Source: Fusobacterium sp. (GTDB taxonomy: Bacteria > Fusobacteriota > Fusobacteriia > Fusobacteriales > Fusobacteriaceae). Taken from it: 20,896 nt of DNA. The position numbers were made by a program, and so were the translations under genes. The stretch lies in NCBI GenBank assembly GCA_019410665.1, contig DXSD01000029.1, positions 1 to 20,896 of the forward strand, given 5' to 3'. The number at the start of each line of letters is the position of its first letter. Position 1 is the first letter of the stretch. Below the pieces are notes generated by a model. The model was not told where the DNA came from and ran no database searches. It was given only the letters and a program-made list of their open reading frames with translations. Positions 7,709 through 15,523 of this stretch are shown here, in pieces.

Positions 7709-8442
7709 TGAAAATTCTATCTTTAGTATTCAACTCTTTTTTAGATTCTTTCAGAATAATTAGAGAAGCTAAACTTAGAAAGTTCTACTTTATTCCAGGA
7801 ATTATTAGTATACTGCTATTTTTACTATTTGTATTTTTAGGAGATACTCTCTCTTTAAGCTTGGCTAATGCCTTAAGTGAGTTTTTTAAACTAGAGGAGT
7901 TCAACTCTATTCTATATATTTTAGTTAAAATTTTAGTGTGGGTATGCTCTATCTTCTTTTACTATCTAGTTTATAAATCTATTTTACTTGTTATACTCTC
8001 TCCTATACTTAGCTATGTTTCAGAAAGAGTTGAAACTCATCTAACAGGGGAGAAATTTGATTTTACCTTTGGAGATAACTTTAGATTTCTCTTAAGAGGT
8101 ATTGATATAGGTATGAAAAGTTTTTTTAAACAGATGGTTGGAACTTGTGTGGTAATGCTTTTAGGATTCATCTTTCCTATAAATCTATCTATCCCTCTTC
8201 TTATCTTTATAATTCAGGGATATTTTACAGGTTTTTCCTTTATGGATTATACTTTAGAAAGATATAATCTGACACCTAAAGAGAGCCTTGAGTTTTTGAA
8301 AAAACAGAGGGTTTACGCCTTTTTATGTGGGGGAATCTTCACTATTCTATTTTTTATTCCAGTAGTTGGGATATTTATTGCTCCACTTGTTACTTGTGTG
8401 GCTACTACTAAGATAACTTTAGAACTTTTAAAGAGTAATTGA
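7708..8442 (+). CDS. EI24/CysZ-like integral membrane protein
   Basis: A 244-residue protein with an amphipathic N-terminus (FNSFLDSFRIIREAKLRKFYFIPG) followed by about four to five hydrophobic helices (about 27-50, 70-110, 145-175, 210-240). The conserved block LVILSPILSYVSERVE and the FLLRGIDIGMKSFFKQ stretch are typical of the EI24 domain, which includes the sulfate transporter CysZ. Nearby genes do not suggest sulfate assimilation, so a transport role is only inferred. It is coupled to the phosphatase gene by the one-base overlap. Its mRNA should end at the hairpin repeat 24 bp downstream. Confidence 0.75.
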   Translation: MKILSLVFNSFLDSFRIIREAKLRKFYFIPGIISILLFLLFVFLGDTLSLSLANALSEFFKLEEFNSILYILVKILVWVCSIFFYYLVYKSILLVILSPILSYVSERVETHLTGEKFDFTFGDNFRFLLRGIDIGMKSFFKQMVGTCVVMLLGFIFPINLSIPLLIFIIQGYFTGFSFMDYTLERYNLTPKESLEFLKKQRVYAFLCGGIFTILFFIPVVGIFIAPLVTCVATTKITLELLKSN

Positions 8443-8465
8443 AATTACAATTTAACTTACTAAAC

Positions 8466-8545
8466 AGAAAAGGAGAAAACTTTTACTTCCAATCGCTAGT
8501 GCTTACGCAATGCTCATTACAGTAAAATTTTCTCCTTTTAATTTG
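8466..8545. repeat. 80-bp hairpin repeat, copy 1 (bidirectional terminator-like)
   Basis: Arms AAAAGGAGAAAACTTTTACT (8468-8487) and AGTAAAATTTTCTCCTTTT (8521-8539) form a stem of 19 bp with one bulged C. They enclose a 33-base loop containing CGCTAGTGCTTACGCAATGC. It is 79/80 identical to 18844-18923. It sits between convergent genes, and each side of the stem ends in an A/T run, so it could terminate transcription from both directions. Confidence 0.85.
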
Positions 8546-8563
8546 CTCATTCTCTAATTTGAA

Positions 8564-8803
8564 CTATTTTCCTCTTGTATATAATTCATATTCACTTAAA
8601 TCACAATCATCATTCCAAGATATTCCATATCCCCCAATATCAACAGTAACATTTTTAAATATAGAGTAATCTTTTAATTGTGAAAAAAATTCATATTGAA
8701 AGTTAGGTTTAAAATCATATATTTTAATCTCTCTATTGTCAAAAAATACTTTTAAAATATAATCTTCTAATACTTCTACTTTTTTAATTTTTGGATATTT
8801 CAT
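8564..8803 (-). CDS. DUF2442 domain protein
   Basis: A 79-residue small acidic protein. The pattern KVEVLEDYILKVFFDNREIKIYDF, then FKNVTVDIGGYGISWNDDCDLSEYELY, is the DUF2442 signature (W-D-D-L-S/D-YELY end). It starts with a GGAGG site eight bases upstream that abuts the stop codon of the DUF4160 gene, 10 bp away, so the two are translated together. DUF2442 partners DUF4160 in many genomes and the pair is often suspected to be a toxin-antitoxin unit, without proof that I know of. Family assignment is firm; role is unknown. Confidence 0.82.
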   Translation of the reverse strand: MKYPKIKKVEVLEDYILKVFFDNREIKIYDFKPNFQYEFFSQLKDYSIFKNVTVDIGGYGISWNDDCDLSEYELYTRGK

Positions 8804-8813
8804 AATTACCTCC

Positions 8814-9062
8814 CTATTTTAACTCAGGTAATTTTACAAAGGATTTTGTTTCCCACATTTTTAATAATTCAGTTTGATATTCTTTTGTCCACTCTTGCAC
8901 TAATTTTAAAGCTCTTGAAGGTAAATCACCTTCTATCATTTCAAAACTTTTTAAATCTATAACTCCATTATATTCCCCATAAATAGCATGTAAATGCGGT
9001 GGAAGATGGTCATTAAAATACATTTTTATTATTATTCCATAAAATCTACAAATTACTGGCAT
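8814..9062 (-). CDS. DUF4160 domain protein
   Basis: An 82-residue protein with the DUF4160 hallmark: MPVICRFYGIIIKMYFNDHLPPHLHAIYGEY, including the invariant DHLPPHLHA histidines, followed by LPSRALKLVQEWTKEYQTELLKMWE. The conserved histidines suggest a metal-binding or catalytic centre, but no activity is known to me. An AGGAG site precedes the ATG. It lies 23 bp downstream of the exported-protein gene and 10 bp upstream of the DUF2442 gene. It may be the toxin-like half of a small two-gene module, which is inference from the pairing only. Confidence 0.85.
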   Translation of the reverse strand: MPVICRFYGIIIKMYFNDHLPPHLHAIYGEYNGVIDLKSFEMIEGDLPSRALKLVQEWTKEYQTELLKMWETKSFVKLPELK

Positions 9063-9085
9063 ATCATCACTCCTACCATTTTAAC

Positions 9086-9499
9086 CTATTGATTTAAAGT
9101 AATTCTTGTTCCATCAGCTAATTCTATTATCTGAGTTTTTCCATCATCAAATATAACTCTTCCTCTTTGACTTGTATTCACTCTAACTTCTCTCTCATAT
9201 CCAGCCCCACTATAATTATTAGCTGTAGGATATTTCAATCTAGCAGGAACTCCAGATCCACTATATTTCATGTGGGCATTTTCAGCAACTGCTTGTCTTT
9301 CATAATCTCTTCTTATTTGAGTATCTAATTTATCTAAATCTCTTTGGTGTTTTAACTCACTATTTTGATAAGAGTTATTTAGTAAAAGTGCTGAACCTCC
9401 CACTATAACTGCTCTTGTTCCTCCACTTAAATCTCCCCACCAACTAGCTTGAGCTATACTTCCTACTATTAACATTGATAAAACTATAAGTTTTTTCAT
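9086..9499 (-). CDS. Small exported protein of unknown function
   Basis: A 137-residue protein I do not recognise. Residues 1-18 form a Sec signal peptide with a probable cut after AQA or at AQASW. The mature part has a hydrophobic Gly-rich patch (GGTRAVIVGGSALLLNN, about 27-43), a charged helix (about 48-70), a low-complexity Tyr/Gly stretch and a C-terminal beta-like segment (GRVIFDDGKTQIIELADGTRITLNQ). The gene begins two bases after the hydF stop codon. Its ribosome site lies in the last hydF codons, so it is translationally coupled to hydF. That coupling is odd for an exported protein and a cytosolic maturase. Confidence 0.7.
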   Translation of the reverse strand: MKKLIVLSMLIVGSIAQASWWGDLSGGTRAVIVGGSALLLNNSYQNSELKHQRDLDKLDTQIRRDYERQAVAENAHMKYSGSGVPARLKYPTANNYSGAGYEREVRVNTSQRGRVIFDDGKTQIIELADGTRITLNQ

Positions 9500-9501
9500 A
9501 A

Positions 9502-10722
9502 TTATCCCTCCTTAAAAATCTCCATCACTCTATCTAAGATTCCATTGATCTCAGCTATTGCCATACCAAAATTTGTAATTGAGATCTCTTTATCACTACA
9601 CTCTCCTATTCTATTTAGAGTTTCTGCTCTATTTAACATACAAGAACCACAGTGTATAACTAAGTCATATTTTGAGATATCTTTAGGAAAATCCTTCCCT
9701 GAACAGTTATCTATTTGTAGTTCTCCAACCTTATTTTGTAACATTATAGGTAATTTTTCTCTAGCTATGTCCCCTTTTAATTGATGGTGGGTACAAGCTT
9801 CAGCTATTAGAACCTTATCTCCACTTTTTAAACTATTTATCTTCTTGGCACCTCTATATAAAATATCTAAATCTCCCTTAGCTCTTGCCATTATTATTGA
9901 AAATGATGTAAGTGGAACACTTCTATCTACCTTTTTATTAACTACTCCAAAAACTTGAGAGTCAGTTATTACTAAATCTGGTTTCCCATTAAATATCTTT
10001 AATCCCTCTTCTAAGTTATCTAAAGTAACCACAGTAGGTATTCCCCCATTATCTAAAATATCTCTAATAACCTGTACTTGAGGTAGGATAAGTCTACCCT
10101 TAGGAGCTTGAATATCTTGGGGAGCTACTAGCAGTATCTTATCCCCTATCTTTATCTTATCTCCTACAAGTTTTTCCTCATTTATAAACTTTGGTGAATA
10201 CTCTATTAATTTCTCTTTTATCTTCTGAATATAAGTAGTTTCAAAGGTAGTTACCTCTATAATATCATCAACTAGCTCTTTTTTTAATATTGATAGAAAC
10301 TCATCTTTTTTCTCTTTAGATACTAAATCTATCTTATTTAAAACTATAATAAAGGGCTTATTTCTCTTTTTTATCTCACTCAACCACTCTTTTTCATAGT
10401 CCAACTTACTTTCTATTAGCATAGTCTCACTAGATATTATTAAAAGAGCTACATCTATTTTATTTAGAATCTCTCTACTCTTTTCAACTCTTAATTTTCC
10501 AATCTCTGTAATATCATCTACTCCAGCTGTATCTATAAAAACTACAGGTCCAATTGGTAGCAGTTCCATAGCTTTATATACTGGGTCAGTAGTAGTTCCT
10601 CTCACTTCTGACACAAGGGATATATTTTGGTTAGTTAATTTATTAATAATACTAGACTTCCCAGCATTAGTTCTTCCAAAAATTCCTATATGTACTCTGT
10701 TTCCTCTAGGTGTATCTATCAT
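9502..10722 (-). CDS. hydF: [FeFe]-hydrogenase H-cluster maturation GTPase HydF
   Basis: A 406-residue scaffold protein on which the 2Fe subcluster of [FeFe]-hydrogenase is built before transfer to HydA. The N-terminal G domain shows GRTNAGKS (16-23), switch Thr43-45, DTAG (64-67) and NKID (129-132). The C-terminal cluster-binding domain shows Cys310-x-His312 and His357-Cys358-x2-Cys361, the HydF [4Fe-4S] ligands. Length is normal. A GGAG site precedes the ATG. recR lies 53 bp upstream and may be co-transcribed. Neither HydE, HydG nor a hydrogenase is in this window, so the partner genes must be elsewhere. Confidence 0.95.
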   Translation of the reverse strand: MIDTPRGNRVHIGIFGRTNAGKSSIINKLTNQNISLVSEVRGTTTDPVYKAMELLPIGPVVFIDTAGVDDITEIGKLRVEKSREILNKIDVALLIISSETMLIESKLDYEKEWLSEIKKRNKPFIIVLNKIDLVSKEKKDEFLSILKKELVDDIIEVTTFETTYIQKIKEKLIEYSPKFINEEKLVGDKIKIGDKILLVAPQDIQAPKGRLILPQVQVIRDILDNGGIPTVVTLDNLEEGLKIFNGKPDLVITDSQVFGVVNKKVDRSVPLTSFSIIMARAKGDLDILYRGAKKINSLKSGDKVLIAEACTHHQLKGDIAREKLPIMLQNKVGELQIDNCSGKDFPKDISKYDLVIHCGSCMLNRAETLNRIGECSDKEISITNFGMAIAEINGILDRVMEIFKEG

Positions 10723-10775
10723 AGCTTTAACTCCTTTTTAGTATTTTACTATTTTTGTATGTCCAAAATGTGTCA

Positions 10776-11369
10776 TTATACCTCTTGTCTTCCATCTAAG
10801 GCTCTTGAAATAGTTGCACTATCAGCAAACTCTATATTTCCTCCCATAGGTATTCCACTTGCAATTTTTGTTACCTTTATTCCAAAGGGCTTTAATAATT
10901 TTGTTAAGTATAGTGCTGTAGTTTCTCCCTCTAAATCTGGGTTAAGTGCTAAGATTACCTCTTGAATATCCTCACTAGCCACTCTTTCTAATAAAGTTTT
11001 TATATTTAATTTATCTGGAGTTATCCCATTGAGAGGTGCAATTTTTCCCCCTAATACATGGTAAAGTCCTTTGTATTTTCCCATTTTCTCAAAAGAAACA
11101 ATATCTCTACTATCCTCTACTACACATATGGTAAATCTATCTCTAAGTTCATTTGAACAGATTTCACATAGCTCATCTTCACAAAAATCTCCACACTTAG
11201 GACATCTTTTTATAAGATTTTTAGCTTCACGAAGAGCCTCTATAAAACTCTCCACCTGCTCCTCTCTCATCTCTAAAACATGAAAAGCTAATCTTGCTGC
11301 ACTTTTTCTTCCTATTCCCGGAAGTCTATTAAATTCATCTATAAGTCTTTCTAAACTCTTAGTTGCCAT
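10776..11369 (-). CDS. recR: Recombination protein RecR
   Basis: A 197-residue recombination mediator that works with RecO/RecF to load RecA at gaps. Features in order: helix-hairpin-helix RLPGIGRKSAARLA (15-28), a C4 zinc finger (Cys56, 59, 68, 71), and a Toprim domain from about residue 79 with VVEDSRD and an ALNPDLEGE-type acidic motif (near 142-150). The normal family length and a good AAGGAG site support the ATG start. It stands alone after the terminator of the pfkA operon, with its own extended -10 promoter, and precedes hydF on the same strand. Confidence 0.96.
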   Translation of the reverse strand: MATKSLERLIDEFNRLPGIGRKSAARLAFHVLEMREEQVESFIEALREAKNLIKRCPKCGDFCEDELCEICSNELRDRFTICVVEDSRDIVSFEKMGKYKGLYHVLGGKIAPLNGITPDKLNIKTLLERVASEDIQEVILALNPDLEGETTALYLTKLLKPFGIKVTKIASGIPMGGNIEFADSATISRALDGRQEV

Positions 11370-11397
11370 CTCTTTTCTCCTTATTTATATTTTCTAT

Positions 11398-11406
11398 ATT
11401 ATACCA
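11398..11406 (-). promoter_or_regulatory. Extended -10 promoter element upstream of recR
   Basis: On the minus strand TGGTATAAT (11406-11398) gives a TG-extended perfect -10, 28 bases before the recR ATG. No good -35 is visible at 16-18 bp, as is usual for extended -10 promoters. The same TATGGTATAAT string occurs in the toxin-antitoxin promoter. Confidence 0.55.
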
Positions 11407-11437
11407 TAATTATCAATTTTATTCTATTTGAACATTA

Positions 11438-11485
11438 AAAAACTACACCCTCTATCTCAGTTACCCAAGATTTTAGGTGTAGTTT
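11438..11485 (-). terminator. Intrinsic terminator of the acc-pfkA operon
   Basis: AACTACACC (11441-11449) and GGTGTAGTT (11476-11484) form a 9-bp stem, followed on the minus strand by TTTTTTAATG counting the shared Ts. The loop is long (26 bases) and can form an inner ATCT/AGAT stem. It lies 17 bp past the last gene of the operon and before the recR promoter. Confidence 0.65.
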
Positions 11486-11501
11486 AATTCTACTATTTTT
11501 A

Positions 11502-11804
11502 TTATCCCTCTTTAAGAGCTTTCTTTATCTCTTTTAAAGATTTATTAATATCTCTTCTCTCTTTTCCTAGTTCAGCATTTTTGATGATATAGTCATCTAC
11601 TCTATCCTCATAATCTGATTGCATATTCTCTAATATATCTAAGAAATCCTCATAATTCATATTAGGTTTAACATACTCTCTTAAGTTAGATAGTAACTCA
11701 ACTCTTTTTCTGTTATCTCTAATTTTTTTATCGTTATCTTCAATCTCTCTTTTTATCTTATTTTTTCTTCTCTCTTTTCTTACTAACTCTAATACATTAT
11801 CCAT
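11502..11804 (-). CDS. Small coiled-coil protein of unknown function
   Basis: A 100-residue, highly charged protein, almost entirely Lys/Arg/Glu/Asp-rich helix. Residues 8-45 and 65-98 are predicted by eye to be coiled coils, separated by a loop with PNMNYEDFLDIL. There is no signal peptide or membrane segment, so it is probably cytosolic. I do not recognise a family. It is the last gene of the accD-accA-pfkA run, 18 bp after pfkA with a strong GGGAGG site overlapping the pfkA end, so it is co-expressed with glycolysis and fatty-acid-synthesis genes. A terminator follows it. Confidence 0.7.
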   Translation of the reverse strand: MDNVLELVRKERRKNKIKREIEDNDKKIRDNRKRVELLSNLREYVKPNMNYEDFLDILENMQSDYEDRVDDYIIKNAELGKERRDINKSLKEIKKALKEG

Positions 11805-11822
11805 ATTAAGTTCCTCCCTAAT

Positions 11823-12791
11823 TTATTTTGCTAAAAGAAGAGCTAAGTCATAGTCAGGTCTGAAATCGTAATTTCTCTCTCCATCCCAAGCATAAGAGAT
11901 AGGGTGAGTTATAATTTGGTTGTTCTCAATACCAACCATTAATCCTCCCTCTCCAGCTTCTAATAACTCTATAGCTTTAGCTCCCATTCTAGTAGCTAAC
12001 ACTCTATCGAATCCAGATGGAGTACCTCCTCTTTGAACGTGTCCTAATACTACACTTCTTACCTCTGTAGTTATTTTCTCTTTTAGTGCAGCCTCTACAT
12101 CTTGTACTCTTCCTACACCTTCAGCTACTAAAACTATATCATGTAATTTTCCTTGTTTTCTTCTCTCTTTAATTTGGAAAGCTAATAACTCAATAGGATT
12201 ATCCATCTCAGGAATTAATAATCCATCTCCTCCACCAGCAAGACAAGCTTGTAGTGCAAGGTCTCCTGCATGTCTTCCCATTACTTCTACTAAGATAGTT
12301 CTCTCATGTGAAGTAGCTGTATCTCTTATTTTAGATATAGCATCTAAAATTGTATTTAAACAAGTATCAAATCCTAATGTAAAATCTGTTCCTTTAATAT
12401 CGTTATCTATTGTTCCAGGAATACCTATAACTTTTATTCCATGCTCTTTAGATAGTAAATCAGCTCCACGATAAGAACCATCTCCACCGATTACTACTAA
12501 TCCTTCAATTCCTCTTTTCTTAAGATTTTGAGCTGCTATTGCTCTAAATTTAGGATCTTTGAACTCTAAACATCTAGCTGTAAGTAAACGAGTTCCTCCT
12601 CTATCAATTATACCAGAAACATATCCTCCATCCATTGGGAATATCTCATCATTTAACATTCCTAAGTATCCTCTTTGGATTCCATATACTTTCATTCCTT
12701 TAGCCATAGCTGTTTTAGCAGCTGCTCTTATAGCAGCGTTCATTCCTGGAGCATCTCCTCCACTTGTTAAAATTGCTATTTTCTTTTCCAT
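11823..12791 (-). CDS. pfkA: ATP-dependent 6-phosphofructokinase
   Basis: A 322-residue glycolytic enzyme converting fructose 6-phosphate and ATP to fructose 1,6-bisphosphate. Motifs numbered from the ATG: GGDAPGMN (11-18), GGDGS (102-106, ATP site) and PGTIDND (125-131, catalytic Asp129). MGRHAGDLAL and GHVQRGGTPSGFDR also fit the bacterial ATP-type PfkA. Length is typical. The start is slightly uncertain. The ATG at 12789-12791 matches the family N-terminus but lies 11 bases from the GGAG site. A TTG two codons upstream (12795-12797) is five bases from it. It follows accA by 16 bp in one operon. Confidence 0.95.
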   Translation of the reverse strand: MEKKIAILTSGGDAPGMNAAIRAAAKTAMAKGMKVYGIQRGYLGMLNDEIFPMDGGYVSGIIDRGGTRLLTARCLEFKDPKFRAIAAQNLKKRGIEGLVVIGGDGSYRGADLLSKEHGIKVIGIPGTIDNDIKGTDFTLGFDTCLNTILDAISKIRDTATSHERTILVEVMGRHAGDLALQACLAGGGDGLLIPEMDNPIELLAFQIKERRKQGKLHDIVLVAEGVGRVQDVEAALKEKITTEVRSVVLGHVQRGGTPSGFDRVLATRMGAKAIELLEAGEGGLMVGIENNQIITHPISYAWDGERNYDFRPDYDLALLLAK

Positions 12792-12807
12792 TATCAATAA
12801 CTCTCCT

Positions 12808-13764
12808 TTAATTCTCGTTTACAATAAAAGAACCTATTTTTCTATACTTATTATACCTATTTTCCACTAATTCTTCCACAGATATTTTATTTAATTCAGA
12901 AAATGATGATAAAATGATATTTTTTAGGTTAAGAGCTATACATTTATGATCTCTATGAGCTCCTCCTATTGGTTCCTCTATTATACCATCAATTATCCCT
13001 AATTCATAGAGAGATTGTGCAGAAATTTTTAAATTTTCAGCTGCCTCTGGTGCTTTAGATGCATCTTTATATAGGATTGCTGCACATCCTTCTGGAGAGA
13101 TTACAGAGTAAACAGAGTTCTCTAACATAAAAATCTTGTCAGCTACACTTAGTGCAAGAGCTCCTCCACTTCCACCTTCTCCTATAACTACAGAGATAAT
13201 AGGAACTTTTACCCCTGACATCTCCATAAGATTTCTTGCAATTGCCTCTCCTTGTCCACGCTCTTCAGCTTCTAATCCTGGATAAGCCCCTGGAGTATCT
13301 ATTAGACAAACTATTGGAATATTGAATCTCTCTGCCATCTTATAAAGTCTTAAAGCTTTTCTGTACCCTTCAGGATTTGGCATACCAAAGTTTCTATACA
13401 ATTTCTCATCTACACTTCTTCCCTTTTGATGACCTATTATCATAACTCTCTGCCCATCAATTTTACAAAGTCCTCCTACTATTGCTGGATCATCTCCAAA
13501 CAGTCTATCTCCATGTAACTCTATAAAATCTGTTGTCATATTTTCAATATAATCTAAAGTATAGGGTCTCTCTGGATGTCTTGATACAAAAACTCTATCC
13601 CAAGAGCTTAAGTTTTTATACTTCTCTTTTAATTTTTCCTCATAGACTTTCTCTAGTTTCTCAATCTGATCCTTTAAATCTATCTCGTTCTCTTCAGAAA
13701 ACTTCTTTAAATCGGCTATCTTTTTTTCTAATTCTAAAATCTCTTTTTCAAATTCAAATTTCAT
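12808..13764 (-). CDS. accA: Acetyl-CoA carboxylase carboxyltransferase subunit alpha
   Basis: A 318-residue subunit that, with AccD, transfers carboxyl from carboxybiotin to acetyl-CoA to make malonyl-CoA. A charged N-terminal coiled coil (about 1-50) is followed by the AccA core: VFVSRHPERPYTLDYIE, DFIELHGDRLFGDDPAIVGGL, IGHQKGR, GMPNPEGYRKALRL, the DTPGAYPGLEAEERGQ active region, and GEGGSGGALALSVADK. It is full length for the family. It starts 16 bp after accD with a GGGGG-type site and is translated with it. Biotin carboxylase and carrier genes are not in this window. Confidence 0.96.
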   Translation of the reverse strand: MKFEFEKEILELEKKIADLKKFSEENEIDLKDQIEKLEKVYEEKLKEKYKNLSSWDRVFVSRHPERPYTLDYIENMTTDFIELHGDRLFGDDPAIVGGLCKIDGQRVMIIGHQKGRSVDEKLYRNFGMPNPEGYRKALRLYKMAERFNIPIVCLIDTPGAYPGLEAEERGQGEAIARNLMEMSGVKVPIISVVIGEGGSGGALALSVADKIFMLENSVYSVISPEGCAAILYKDASKAPEAAENLKISAQSLYELGIIDGIIEEPIGGAHRDHKCIALNLKNIILSSFSELNKISVEELVENRYNKYRKIGSFIVNEN

Positions 13765-13780
13765 TTTATTCCCCCTAACA

Positions 13781-14677
13781 CTATCCCACTAGATTACTTA
13801 AAATAGTGTATAAAGTTTCTTTCATATTTTCTCTTTTGGTAATTACATCTACCATTCCACATTTTAGTAAAAATTCACTTGTTTGAAACTCATCAGGAAG
13901 TTTTTGCTTTATAGTTTGCTCAATTACCCTTCTTCCAGCAAAACCTATCATAGCCTTAGGCTCACTTACAATTATATCTCCTAACATAGCAAAAGAAGCT
14001 GTTACCCCTCCTGTTGTTGGATTTACAGGAATAGCTATGTATGGTACTCCAGCCTGTCTTAGCCTCTCTGCTGCTGCTGAAGTTTTAGTCATCTGCATAA
14101 GTGAAAACAATCCTTCATGCATTCTAGCTCCACCAGATGTACAAACAACTATTACAGGGATTCTTTGCTCTAATCCTCTCTCCATTGCTCTAGTTATTTT
14201 TTCACCTACAACTGAACCCATACTTCCACCCATAAAGTTAAAATCCATTGCTGCTATACTAACTTTTATACCATTTATATTTCCAGTTCCTGAAATAACT
14301 CCCTCATTCATATTACACTCTTCTTGAGCTTTTCTATTTTTTTCCTCATATTGAGGGAAATTCAATGGATTTTGTGAGAAGATATTAGCATCCTCTTCAA
14401 CAAATGTTCCATCATCTATTAGTAGCTCTATTCTCTCTCTTGCTGTCATTCTAAAATAGTAATCACACTTAGGACATTTTTTTAAATTACTATCAATGTC
14501 CTCCTTATAGAGAATCTCCTGACACTCTGGGCACTTTGACCAAAGTCCAGTTGGATTATTATCTATATGTTTACTCTCTTGTTTCTTTTCATCTTCTTTA
14601 CTTTCTACTGTTAATGTAACATATTTCTTTCTACTATTCAAAGAAAAGTTTTTTTTACTCAAAGAAAAAAATCCCAT
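13781..14677 (-). CDS. accD: Acetyl-CoA carboxylase carboxyltransferase subunit beta
   Basis: A 298-residue partner of AccA. An N-terminal zinc ribbon is formed by Cys49, Cys52, Cys68 and Cys71 (CPEC...CPKC), preceded by a basic, poorly conserved tail of about 40 residues. The carboxyltransferase core includes MDFNFMGGSMGSVVGEKI, SGGARMHEG and NPTTGGVTASFAMLGD, which bind acyl-CoA and form the oxyanion hole. It leads the accD-accA-pfkA-coiled-coil operon and has an excellent AGGAGG site. Its promoter region is shared with a divergent lipoprotein gene. Confidence 0.96.
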   Translation of the reverse strand: MGFFSLSKKNFSLNSRKKYVTLTVESKEDEKKQESKHIDNNPTGLWSKCPECQEILYKEDIDSNLKKCPKCDYYFRMTARERIELLIDDGTFVEEDANIFSQNPLNFPQYEEKNRKAQEECNMNEGVISGTGNINGIKVSIAAMDFNFMGGSMGSVVGEKITRAMERGLEQRIPVIVVCTSGGARMHEGLFSLMQMTKTSAAAERLRQAGVPYIAIPVNPTTGGVTASFAMLGDIIVSEPKAMIGFAGRRVIEQTIKQKLPDEFQTSEFLLKCGMVDVITKRENMKETLYTILSNLVG

Positions 14678-14711
14678 TTTTGCCTCCTCATATTTCTTTC
14701 TCTAATAATTA

Positions 14712-14740
14712 ATTTTATCGGATTTTTCCAATTATTTCAA
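14712..14740 (-). promoter_or_regulatory. Promoter of the accD-accA-pfkA operon, with dyad
   Basis: On the minus strand TTGAAA (14740-14735), a 17-bp spacer and TAAAAT (14717-14712). The spacer holds an imperfect inverted repeat, ATCGGA-TTTT-TCCAAT (14717-14732 on plus, 5 of 6 pairs). This could be a repressor site acting between the hexamers. The match to a known regulator is not claimed. Confidence 0.65.
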
Positions 14741-14875
14741 TAAATATTTGCTTTTCCTTCATTAATATTATAAAATAAAATTAGGAAAAACTCTTTAAAC
14801 ATTTAAAAAATGGGGCTTTATAGAATACAGTTGTATTTTAAAAAAATAAAAAAATTTTTATGGAGGAAACTTTTT

Positions 14876-15481
14876 ATGAAAAAATTGTTACTTTTTATTT
14901 TAATATTTTCTTTTCTATTAACAGGATGTTCATCCATCAATAATTTTATTGATGAAAATCTTCCTAAAAAGAGCTCTGCTATTCCAGTGGCACTTCAAGA
15001 GCAGATTGCTACTAAAATAAATCCAGAAAATGAGCTCTTTTCTGTAGGATATTCTAGTATAGATAGAAGTGGATCATTAATAGCTCAAGCTAAAGCTAAC
15101 AACAATGCTAAGGATCTACTAAAGTCTGAGATAAAAAAAGAGGTTAAGATTAACTTTGATACTTTTATGTTAAATACTGACAACTATTCAAAGGGGATAA
15201 TCTCTCCAGTTTTATCTGATCTTTCTGAATATGCAGTAGAACTAGCTTTAAAAGCTGCCACTCAAAAGGGAGCTTGGGAAAATGATTCCTCTGTATACTC
15301 ACTATTTTCTGTAGAAAGAGAGCAGATAAATCAAATTTCTAAACAGGTATTTACTGGTTACCTTGGAGATATTTCAGGAAAATTAAATAACATAAGAGAT
15401 AGAATAGGAGATATACAAGTAGGTGCCCCTATAGGTAATAGTTCAAATCTTAATTCAACTGAAGATGGGATTGTTGACTAA
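14876..15481 (+). CDS. LPP20-like outer-membrane lipoprotein
   Basis: A 201-residue lipoprotein: MKK start, hydrophobic core and lipobox LTGC with Cys18. I start at the ATG at 14876 because GGAGG lies eight bases upstream and the signal peptide begins there. A longer reading from 14810 has no ribosome site. The mature part (FSVGYSSIDRSGSLIAQAKANNNAKDLLKSEIKKEV...) has the LPP20/LpoB-like pattern: a short strand, then a helix rich in Ala/Lys that leads a repeated 'A..NA...L...I' motif. The role is unknown; members are surface or periplasmic lipoproteins. It is divergent from accD, and citC follows 42 bp downstream on the same strand with no terminator seen. Confidence 0.75.
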   Translation: MKKLLLFILIFSFLLTGCSSINNFIDENLPKKSSAIPVALQEQIATKINPENELFSVGYSSIDRSGSLIAQAKANNNAKDLLKSEIKKEVKINFDTFMLNTDNYSKGIISPVLSDLSEYAVELALKAATQKGAWENDSSVYSLFSVEREQINQISKQVFTGYLGDISGKLNNIRDRIGDIQVGAPIGNSSNLNSTEDGIVD

Positions 15482-15523
15482 TTTAGAACTAAAATCTAAG
15501 AATAAAGTGTGGAGGAATATATT

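Noticed and set aside
14037..14327. Plus-strand open frame opposite accD, and similar frames opposite accA, pfkA, recR, hydF, feoB and nhaC genes
   Set aside because: They are shadows of strong minus-strand genes: low-complexity residues, no ribosome sites, and no family resemblance.
14810..14875. Longer N-terminus for the LPP20-like lipoprotein
   Set aside because: It would put 22 basic residues before a classic lipoprotein signal, and GGAGG sits eight bases before the inner ATG.
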